Part shown: one piece after another, positions 34,515 to 41,942 of the stretch | Layout of the letters: every line of letters starts with the position of its first letter | How positions within the stretch are numbered: the first letter of the stretch is position 1 | DNA from: Blautia wexlerae | GTDB lineage: Bacteria > Bacillota > Clostridia > Lachnospirales > Lachnospiraceae | Assembly: GCF_013300825.1 (NCBI RefSeq) | Contig: NZ_JAAIMY010000009.1 | Location: 1 to 64,000 of the forward strand | Reading direction: 5' to 3' | DNA: 64,000 nt | Notes under the pieces: generated by a model | The model's database searches: none | What the model saw: only the letters and a program-made list of their open reading frames with translations | Told to the model about the DNA's origin: nothing | Translations under genes and position numbers: made by a program

Positions 34515-37013
34515 ATGAAGAAATGGATTTACAGTGGAACTAGAGAAGAACAGCCGTCAGAGAGAGAACTGATGCATGGAAAGCTTGCCAGAAAAGCGGC
34601 GTCAGAAGGCATTGTTCTGCTGAAAAATGAAGGAATCCTTCCATTAAAGAAAGATACAGCTGCTGCACTTCTTGGGTATGGAGCAGAGAAAACCGTAAAG
34701 GGTGGAATTGGTTCTGGAGATGTTAACAACAGAAAGAATATTTCTATTTATCAGGGACTGAAAGAAGCAGGAGTAAAAATTGTAAGCGAAGACTGGATCA
34801 GCGATTATCACAATCGCTATGAGCAGGCGAGAGAGGCGTGGAAAGAAAAAGTTCTGGAAGAAGCTAAGAAAGTAGATAATCCTTTTGATGCCTATGCAGA
34901 GAATCCTTTTGCAATGCCGCTGGGACGTAAGGTGGCAGAGGAAGATATCTGTGAAGCAGATGTGGTGATTTACGTGATCAGTCGTATTTCAGGAGAAGGA
35001 AAAGACCGCCGCAAAGTAAAGGGAGATTACTATTTAAGCGAGAGAGAAGAGGAAGATTTACGTTATCTTGCAGAAATGAACAAACCTGTGATCCTTATTC
35101 TTAATGCAGGTGGTCCTGTGGAGCTGACAGATATTCTGGAACAGACAGACAATATAAAAGGAATCTTAAATATTTCTCAGCTTGGTCAGGAAGGGGGAGA
35201 TGCCCTGGCTGATGTACTTCTGGGAAAAGAAGTGCCGGGCGGTAAACTGACAACAACCTGGGCAAGGCGATACGAGGATTATCCGGCTTCAGAAGAGTAT
35301 GGGTATCTGAATGGCAATCTGGAAAAGGAAAAATACAAAGAAGGTATTTATGTAGGTTACAGATATTTTGACAGCTTTGACAAAAAGGTGATGTTTCCGT
35401 TTGGGTTTGGTCTTTCTTATACTATGTTTGAGATGAAGTGTTGTAGCATAAATATGGAAGAAAGTAAGATCAGAGCAGAGGTTCAGGTTACAAATACAGG
35501 AAATGAATATGCTGGTAAAGAAGTGGTACAGATTTATGTTACGCTTCCGCAGACAGAACTGGAAAAAGAGTATAAGAGACTGGCAGGTTTTGCAAAAACC
35601 AGACTTCTGAAGCCGGGAGAAACACAAACACTTACTGTTGAGATTCCACAGAAACAACTGGCTTCTTTCAATGAGGAAACACATACATGGATAGTGGAAA
35701 AAGGCAAATATGGCATTCTGGTCGGAAACAGTTCAGACAAATTGAAACTGGAAGCAGTTCTGGTAGTTTCAGATGATACAGTACTGGAACAGATGGATAA
35801 AATCTGCCCGCTTCAGGAAGAACTGGAACAGATTCATTTGACAAAAGAATTGAAAGAAAAATCTGTGCAGAGACAGGAAAAACTGATAACAGCGCAGGTT
35901 CCGGAATATTATTTTAAACCTGCGATGATACCGGCAAAATCGGAAAATGCCGGAAAAAATCAGGAAAATCTGACAGAGGAAGAAAAAAGATTTGTTTCTG
36001 TTCTGGAAGACAGAACTACAGAAGAGCTGATTCCTCTGCTTTATGGAAAGATTTCAGAGAATATCAGTACTCTTGGTGCAGCAGGGATTCGAGTACCGGG
36101 ATCAGCAGGTGAAACCTGCGGTACTTTGGAAGAGTATGGAATCCCCTCTCTTGTTATGGCGGACGGTCCGGCAGGTATCCGCCTTAGACAGTGGTATGAA
36201 GTAGATAAAGAGGCAGACAGTATCTATGAAATGGGTGTTCTTGGCTCTCTGGAAAATGGGATTCTGGAACCAGGCGTACACCATGAGAATGCAGATACTT
36301 ATTATCAGTACTGTACTGCTTTTCCGGTAGGAACAGCACTGGCACAGACCTGGGATACAGATCTCATGACAGAGTTTGGAAAAGCAATCGCAGAAGAAAT
36401 GGAAGAATTTCATGTAAATCTGTGGCTTGCACCGGGTATGAATATTCACAGAAACCCATTATGTGGAAGAAATTATGAATATTATTCAGAAGATCCGTAT
36501 CTGTCAGGTATGCTTGCAGCGGCAGTGACCAGGGGAGTCCAGAGTAAGCCGGGATGCGGTGTGACAATTAAGCATTTTGCATGCAATAATCAGGAAGATA
36601 ACCGCATGGGTGTTGACTCCTGTGTATCCGAACGTGCGCTCAGAGAAATCTATCTCCGCGGATTTGAAATTGCAGTAAAAGAAGGAAATCCTGTTTCTAT
36701 TATGACTTCCTATAATCTTATCAACGGTATTCATGCGGCGAACAGCAAAGATCTGTGCATGACAGTTGCCAGAAAAGAATGGGGATTTGACGGAGCAATT
36801 ATGTCAGACTGGAACACAACAGTTCCGGAAAATGGAAGCGTTCCATGGAAATGTGTGGCAGCAGGCAATGACATTATCATGCCTGGAAATCCGGATGATG
36901 ATAAGAATATTCGCCAGGCATATAAAGAAGGTAAACTTACAGAAGAAGAAATCCGAAATTGTGCCGGACATCTGGTATCTATGATCCGTAGATTAGAGAG
37001 TACAGATTGTTGA
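34515..37013 (+). CDS. GH3 beta-glucosidase with reversed domain order
   Basis: Hydrolyses terminal beta-glucosyl residues from oligosaccharides, probably in the cytoplasm because no signal peptide is present. 832 residues in an order opposite to most GH3 enzymes: the GH3 C-terminal domain comes first (GIVLLKNEGILPLKK near residue 33, GGKLTTTW near 240, MFPFGFGLSYTMFE near 295), then a fibronectin-like domain to about 400, a linker, and the catalytic barrel last (VMADGPAGIRLRQW near 550, NIHRNPLCGRNYEYYSEDP near 640, KHFACNNQE, and the nucleophile Asp in IMSDWN near 765). Permuted forms are known from Ruminococcus albus and Butyrivibrio. It follows the transporter genes; together with the GH94 enzymes it completes beta-glucoside breakdown. 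Confidence 0.93.
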   Translation: MKKWIYSGTREEQPSERELMHGKLARKAASEGIVLLKNEGILPLKKDTAAALLGYGAEKTVKGGIGSGDVNNRKNISIYQGLKEAGVKIVSEDWISDYHNRYEQAREAWKEKVLEEAKKVDNPFDAYAENPFAMPLGRKVAEEDICEADVVIYVISRISGEGKDRRKVKGDYYLSEREEEDLRYLAEMNKPVILILNAGGPVELTDILEQTDNIKGILNISQLGQEGGDALADVLLGKEVPGGKLTTTWARRYEDYPASEEYGYLNGNLEKEKYKEGIYVGYRYFDSFDKKVMFPFGFGLSYTMFEMKCCSINMEESKIRAEVQVTNTGNEYAGKEVVQIYVTLPQTELEKEYKRLAGFAKTRLLKPGETQTLTVEIPQKQLASFNEETHTWIVEKGKYGILVGNSSDKLKLEAVLVVSDDTVLEQMDKICPLQEELEQIHLTKELKEKSVQRQEKLITAQVPEYYFKPAMIPAKSENAGKNQENLTEEEKRFVSVLEDRTTEELIPLLYGKISENISTLGAAGIRVPGSAGETCGTLEEYGIPSLVMADGPAGIRLRQWYEVDKEADSIYEMGVLGSLENGILEPGVHHENADTYYQYCTAFPVGTALAQTWDTDLMTEFGKAIAEEMEEFHVNLWLAPGMNIHRNPLCGRNYEYYSEDPYLSGMLAAAVTRGVQSKPGCGVTIKHFACNNQEDNRMGVDSCVSERALREIYLRGFEIAVKEGNPVSIMTSYNLINGIHAANSKDLCMTVARKEWGFDGAIMSDWNTTVPENGSVPWKCVAAGNDIIMPGNPDDDKNIRQAYKEGKLTEEEIRNCAGHLVSMIRRLESTDC

Positions 37014-37034
37014 AATGATTTTTCAAACACGCTC
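37013..37034 (-). repeat. Dispersed GAGYGTGTTTGAAAAAT motif, copy 2
   Basis: The reverse-strand copy starts right at the GH3 stop codon. It matches the copy after the MATE gene at 16 of 17 bases. Confidence 0.55.
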
Positions 37035-37103
37035 TAAATGAAAACAGATAGAATTCTGGCATATGCTGAAAATACAGTAATGAGAGGACAATATTAATTA
37101 TTA

Positions 37104-37143
37104 AAATCAATCGGAAGACCATCAGAGGCCTTCCGATTGATTT
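37104..37143. terminator. Bidirectional terminator, GH3 / FliB-like
   Basis: A perfect 14-bp stem, AAATCAATCGGAAG (37104-37117) with CTTCCGATTGATTT (37130-37143), has A-rich and T-rich flanks. It separates the convergent genes. Confidence 0.9.
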
Positions 37144-37175
37144 AGTGCTCATAATAACTGGATTTTTTATTTGCA

Positions 37176-38378
37176 TCAGCAGATTTTCAGCAGATTTTCA
37201 AAGGAGAAAATCTCTTTTTCAGACATTAATTCTTCAAATCTGTTCAGGTTAAGATCTGAGTGTTCCAGTTCTCTTGAAAACTGATAACAGATACGGATCT
37301 GGTCATCCAGCTTAAACTGCCGGTTGTTTTTTAGATAGGTTCCCACATTTAATTCATGGATAAACAGGGTGCACACAACTGCCATTTTCACCTTGGCGAA
37401 GATCTCATCATCATAAACTGCACCGCAGAAATAGGTATAGATCCAGTAAACAAGAAGCTGTTCCTCCTGAATCTGCCAGTCCGGATAAGAGAAATCAAAT
37501 TCACTTTTCTGCCAGGAATAAAGATTTCCGGAGTCAGACTGCGGATCTGTATTTCCATTATACAGTGGAGTCAGACAATTTTTTAAGTATTCCTGCCATC
37601 CCGGGCGCAGAACCTCCATTTCCGGGACAACAGTTTTCCACATTTTTTTAAATAATTGTTCTGGTGTATTTACGCAGGCAGATGCAGCAGAACTGTTTTC
37701 TATGTTATCTGCATTTATACGAGAGTAAATTTTGTTGCAAAATCTATCTCCGTATCCGGAATCTTCATGTCGTTTTCGCATTTCTTCCCATTTAAAGAGT
37801 TCATTTTTATTTACACATAACTGGAAATCATGTGCAGCAGCCAGAAGTTTCCACAGACGTTTCTGCATGGGTACAGCTCTGTTCTGGATGATATCTATAA
37901 GCATATCACGGGTGTCCATAAGTGCAGTGAACAGGAAATAATCAAAGTCATCATAGACTTCTTCTTTTGTCTTTTTTTCTTTTGTGATAAAGTGTACCTT
38001 CTCTTTTTGGGAAAGTAAAATCCTTGCTGCCTCCGGACAGGAGAGCGACAGGGAAATCTCACGCAGACCTTCAAATTCTTCAATATGTCTTGGGTAATTT
38101 CTGCAGGTTCTGCAGAACATTTCCGGCCCTGCTTCTGTGTAGATATCACACAGGTTCTCTTCGTTGAGAAAAGCACAGCGTCTGTTATATTGGCGGAAAA
38201 CATGTTCTTTCCAGTCAATATCATTGTGCAGGCGATTGCGGAACGGACCTTTAAAGTGCTGGTACTTCTTCAGTGTCTGATCGTCAATCACGATCTGCCA
38301 TCCTGCGCAGCAGGTATCCGGACAGGCTCCTGCAATGCAGGAAAATTCTTTATAGTAGTTTGGAAATGTGTATTGCAT
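37176..38378 (-). CDS. FliB-like lysine N-methylase / cysteine-cluster protein
   Basis: Resembles the flagellin lysine-N-methylase family: the N-terminus YTFPNYYKEFSCIAGACPDTCCAGW with its cysteine pattern near residues 15-28, followed by CAFLNEENLCDIY and the CRTCRNYPR cysteine motif near residue 90. The family transfers methyl groups to lysines of flagellin, or has lost that role in non-motile species. 400 residues from the ATG at 38378, chosen because it lies four bases after the upstream gene's stop; an in-frame ATG at 38393 overlaps that gene by 11 bases. No flagellar genes are in the window. Translation is probably coupled to the AraC-type gene before it. Confidence 0.8.
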   Translation of the reverse strand: MQYTFPNYYKEFSCIAGACPDTCCAGWQIVIDDQTLKKYQHFKGPFRNRLHNDIDWKEHVFRQYNRRCAFLNEENLCDIYTEAGPEMFCRTCRNYPRHIEEFEGLREISLSLSCPEAARILLSQKEKVHFITKEKKTKEEVYDDFDYFLFTALMDTRDMLIDIIQNRAVPMQKRLWKLLAAAHDFQLCVNKNELFKWEEMRKRHEDSGYGDRFCNKIYSRINADNIENSSAASACVNTPEQLFKKMWKTVVPEMEVLRPGWQEYLKNCLTPLYNGNTDPQSDSGNLYSWQKSEFDFSYPDWQIQEEQLLVYWIYTYFCGAVYDDEIFAKVKMAVVCTLFIHELNVGTYLKNNRQFKLDDQIRICYQFSRELEHSDLNLNRFEELMSEKEIFSFENLLKIC

Positions 38379-38382
38379 AATG

Positions 38383-39222
38383 TTAAATAGCATCCTTTCT
38401 TTTTTTCTTAAGTTTGCGGTAAGTTCCCGCAGTCATACCACAGGATTTGCGAAAGCTCTGGGAGAGATAACTCTGAGAGGAAAATCCTGTCAGATGGGCA
38501 ATGTCTGAAATTCCGTAATCAGTATTTTCCAGAAGCTCCTTACATACCTCAATCCGCTTTCGGTTTAGATAGTTCATAGGAGAAATTCCATAATATTTGG
38601 TAAATTCATGGCTGAGATAATACTTGTTCAGGTGGCTGATGGCAGACAGATGATCAAGAGAGATGTTTTCTCCGTAATTAGAATCAAGATATCGCTTGAT
38701 ATGTGCACATTCCTTGCTTGGATGTTGTGCAGTGATCAGTTCAAAAGGAGAATCTGTGATCCGCTGAAGCTGAAGGATCAGAATATTAAGCATATGTCTG
38801 CAGATTTTTTCGTACCCTTCCGATTGATTGTCCAGTTCCTGAAATAGAGCATTAAAGTAAAAAAGCAGATCTGTTTTCTTTTTTCTGCAGTTAAAGATAC
38901 GATATTCTTTCTGATCATTAAAGGAGAAAGATAATCCGTCTACGCCCACTGTGAAATAGTTGAGAGGTGGGTTTCCTTTGGAAATTTCAGTGTGATTAAT
39001 GTGAGGGTTAACAATGATCAGGTCATCCTTTGAAATAGGGTAGATTTCATCTTCAAGCAGAAACTCCCCCTGTCCGTCCCGCACATAAAATAATTCAGTG
39101 AATGCATGGGAGTGGGGAATGCTTGGCCAGTCACCTTCATAGAGGGAAGAAGATGCATTCAGAAGTGTGACCTCCTGTGGCGCAGTATCTTCAGGACTGA
39201 AGCGAAGAGAATGTGTACTCAT
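38383..39222 (-). CDS. AraC-family regulator with cupin sensor domain
   Basis: A 279-residue transcription factor. The N-terminal half is a cupin barrel (HSHAFTELFYVRDGQGEFLLEDE near residues 45-67) that probably binds a sugar or other small ligand; the C-terminal half has two HTH motifs (ISLDHLSAISHLNKYYLSHEFTKYYG and the GFSSQSYLSQSFRKSCG segment). The start at 39222 has AAAGGAGGG seven bases upstream; the longer frame to 39288 is not needed. It is divergent from the GH112 gene across 419 bases and so may control it, and it is followed by the FliB-like gene in the same operon. Confidence 0.92.
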   Translation of the reverse strand: MSTHSLRFSPEDTAPQEVTLLNASSSLYEGDWPSIPHSHAFTELFYVRDGQGEFLLEDEIYPISKDDLIIVNPHINHTEISKGNPPLNYFTVGVDGLSFSFNDQKEYRIFNCRKKKTDLLFYFNALFQELDNQSEGYEKICRHMLNILILQLQRITDSPFELITAQHPSKECAHIKRYLDSNYGENISLDHLSAISHLNKYYLSHEFTKYYGISPMNYLNRKRIEVCKELLENTDYGISDIAHLTGFSSQSYLSQSFRKSCGMTAGTYRKLKKKRKDAI

Positions 39223-39641
39223 AAAAGTCCCTCCTTTGTAATTACTGTAACCTGTTTTTGGACATATCGGAAATATAGGGTCTTCCATAATTTAGTAATT
39301 TTGTTTGATACAAAAAAGTGAACAAAAATAATAAAGGGGATCTGTTTTGCGTTTAGTTGTTGCGATTGGACTAAATGCATAAAAAAACCATAAAAATTAA
39401 AAAAAACATAGGTTATTATGATTAAAAGCAGAATTCCGTTCAAAATTTCTGATAACATTTTTTATATAATATCACAATTTGATTTGTACAGCAAGATTTC
39501 TAAAAAACAAAGCAAAAAGAGAATTGAAAATGTTTTGGAAAGAACGTATTCTATAGACAGATAAGGCGCAAGAAAGAGCAGAATCAGGTCAGATAAGTAA
39601 AAAATAAGACAGGTTTATACAGAGAGAGGAGACAAACAACA
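39223..39641. other. Divergent control region, AraC / GH112
   Basis: About 420 AT-rich bases between the divergent AraC regulator and GH112 genes. It holds a GH112 promoter (39524-39552). Several AT-rich blocks around 39350-39480 include a TATATAATATCACAATTTG stretch that may be the reverse promoter or an AraC site. No gene was recognised. Confidence 0.5.
39524..39552 (+). promoter_or_regulatory. Promoter of the GH112 gene
   Basis: TTGAAA (39524-39529) and TATTCT (39547-39552), separated by 17 bases, about 90 bases before the start codon. Confidence 0.6.
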
Positions 39642-41816
39642 ATGAAAAAAGGTCGTGTAACAATACCAACCAATCTGGATGTAGTGCCACAGACACTGGA
39701 GATACTGGATGAATGGGGTGCAGATGCGATTCGTGACTGTGACGGAACAGAATTTCCGAAGGAATTAAAAGATACTGGCTCCAAGATATATGCAACCTAT
39801 TATACAACCCGTAAGGATAATGAATGGGCAAAAGCACATCCTGAGGAAATCCAGCAGATGTATATCATGACATCCTTCCATACAGCAACGGAGGAGAAGC
39901 TGGAAATCCACCTGATGGATCATTTATATCCGGATATGCTGGCAGTGAATACAAGAGATGATATCTACAGATGGTGGGAAGTTATAGACCGTACTACCGG
40001 GGAACCGGTATCAACAGAGCTGTGGAGCTATGATGAAGAAACCGGTAATGTAGTGATCAGAGCTGCAAAGCTGTTTCATGAATACACTGTAAGTTTCCTG
40101 GCATATATCATGTGGGATCCGGTACACATGTACAATGCAGTAGTAAATGACTGGAAAGATGTAGAGCCACAGATCACATTTGATGTGCGACAGCCAAAAA
40201 CAAAAGCTTATTCCCTGGAACGTCTGCGCAGATTCCTGGATACCCATGAATATGTGGATGTTGTGCGCTTCACTACATTTTTCCATCAGTTTACCCTTAT
40301 ATTTGATGAACTTGCAAGAGAGAAATATGTAGACTGGTTTGGCTATTCAGCTTCAGTCAGCCCATATATTCTGGAGCAGTTTGAGAAAGAAGTGGGCTAT
40401 CGTTTCAGACCGGAATATATTATTGACCAGGGATACATGAACAATACCTATCGGATTCCATCAAAAGAATTCAAAGATTTTCAGGCATTTCAGAGACGCG
40501 AAGTTGCGAAGCTTGCCAAAGAGATGGTAGATATCGTACATGAATACGGAAAAGAAGCTATGATGTTCATGGGAGATCACTGGATTGGCATGGAACCGTT
40601 TATGGACGAATTTGCATCTATCGGACTGGATGCTGTAGTTGGAAGTGTTGGAAATGGTGCGACCCTGCGTCTGTTCAGTGATATTAAGAATGTAAAATAT
40701 ACAGAAGGAAGATTTTTGCCATACTTTTTTCCAGATACGTTCCATGAAGGCGGCGATCCTGTAAAGGAGGCAAAAGTGAACTGGGTAACAGCAAGAAGAG
40801 CAATCCTTCGAAGCCCGATTCAGAGAATAGGATACGGCGGATATCTGAAACTTGCCCTGGAATTCCCGGATTTTGTACAGTATATCAAAGAAGTCTGCGA
40901 AGAGTTCCGCACTTTATATGATAACATTCAGGGAACGACTCCTTATTGCGTAAAACGAGTAGCAGTCCTGAACTGTTGGGGAAAGATGCGCTCATGGGGT
41001 AACCATATGGTACATCACGCCATCTATTACAAGCAGAATTATTCTTATTTCGGAATTATTGAAGCATTAAGCGGCGCACCGTTTGATGTATCATTTATCA
41101 GCTTTGACGATATCAAAGCAGACAAAGATCTTCTGAAGAAATTTGACGTAGTAATCAATGTGGGAGATGCGGACACTGCACAGTCAGGCGGCGAGAACTG
41201 GATCGACGAAACAATCATCACAGCAGTCAGAGAATTTGTATATAATGGCGGTGGATTTATCGGTGTAGGAGAACCGGCAGCGCATCAGTGGCAGGGCAGA
41301 TTCATTCAGTTAGATGATGTACTTGGAGTAGAAGAAGAACATGGATTTAACCTGAATACAGATAAATATAACTGGGAAGAACACAGAGATCATTTCATCC
41401 TTAAAGATGCAGAAGGCGAGGTTGATTTCGGTGAAGGTAAGAAGAACATTTATGCCTTACCGGAAACAGAAATCTTAATCCAGAAAGACCAGGAAGTGCA
41501 GATGGCTGTAAAGACTTTCGGTAAAGGAAGAGGCGTTTATATCAGCGGACTTCCATACAGCTTTAAGAACAGCAGAGTGCTCTACCGGGCAGTTCTCTGG
41601 TCAGCATCCGCAGAGGAAGAACTTCACTGCTGGTATTCAACCAACTACAATGTAGAAGTACATGCTTATGTAAAAAATGGTAAATACTGCGTAGTCAACA
41701 ACACTTACGAACCACAGGATACAGTAGTTTACAGAGGTGATGGAAGCAGCTTCCAGTTACATCTGGAAGCAAATGAGATTAAGTGGTATCAGATTTTTAC
41801 CGGAAATCCGGAATAA
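39642..41816 (+). CDS. gnpA: GH112 phosphorylase (galacto-N-biose/lacto-N-biose type)
   Basis: Phosphorolyses a beta-galactoside, releasing galactose 1-phosphate inside the cell. 724 residues, collinear with galacto-N-biose/lacto-N-biose I phosphorylase: RVTIPTNLDVV at the start, DVVRFTTFFHQFTLIFDE near 210, the likely general-acid Asp in MMFMGDHWIGMEP near residue 312 and the segment LPYFFPDTFHEGGDP near 365. The enzyme lets gut bacteria use mucin or milk-type glycan fragments. GH112 also includes galactosyl-rhamnose phosphorylase, which cannot be excluded by eye. It has its own promoter. No transporter for this sugar is adjacent; the downstream gene encodes a sugar-sensor GGDEF protein. Confidence 0.9.
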   Translation: MKKGRVTIPTNLDVVPQTLEILDEWGADAIRDCDGTEFPKELKDTGSKIYATYYTTRKDNEWAKAHPEEIQQMYIMTSFHTATEEKLEIHLMDHLYPDMLAVNTRDDIYRWWEVIDRTTGEPVSTELWSYDEETGNVVIRAAKLFHEYTVSFLAYIMWDPVHMYNAVVNDWKDVEPQITFDVRQPKTKAYSLERLRRFLDTHEYVDVVRFTTFFHQFTLIFDELAREKYVDWFGYSASVSPYILEQFEKEVGYRFRPEYIIDQGYMNNTYRIPSKEFKDFQAFQRREVAKLAKEMVDIVHEYGKEAMMFMGDHWIGMEPFMDEFASIGLDAVVGSVGNGATLRLFSDIKNVKYTEGRFLPYFFPDTFHEGGDPVKEAKVNWVTARRAILRSPIQRIGYGGYLKLALEFPDFVQYIKEVCEEFRTLYDNIQGTTPYCVKRVAVLNCWGKMRSWGNHMVHHAIYYKQNYSYFGIIEALSGAPFDVSFISFDDIKADKDLLKKFDVVINVGDADTAQSGGENWIDETIITAVREFVYNGGGFIGVGEPAAHQWQGRFIQLDDVLGVEEEHGFNLNTDKYNWEEHRDHFILKDAEGEVDFGEGKKNIYALPETEILIQKDQEVQMAVKTFGKGRGVYISGLPYSFKNSRVLYRAVLWSASAEEELHCWYSTNYNVEVHAYVKNGKYCVVNNTYEPQDTVVYRGDGSSFQLHLEANEIKWYQIFTGNPE

Positions 41817-41942
41817 GGTATTTTGACGTTGTTGTCATTCAATGTGAAAATTGAGTTAAAATAACCAAAATATATTGAAGACCAATCGAATTTATTATAA
41901 AATAAAACGAGAACAAAGGCTTTTCGAAAGGAAGCAGAGATC

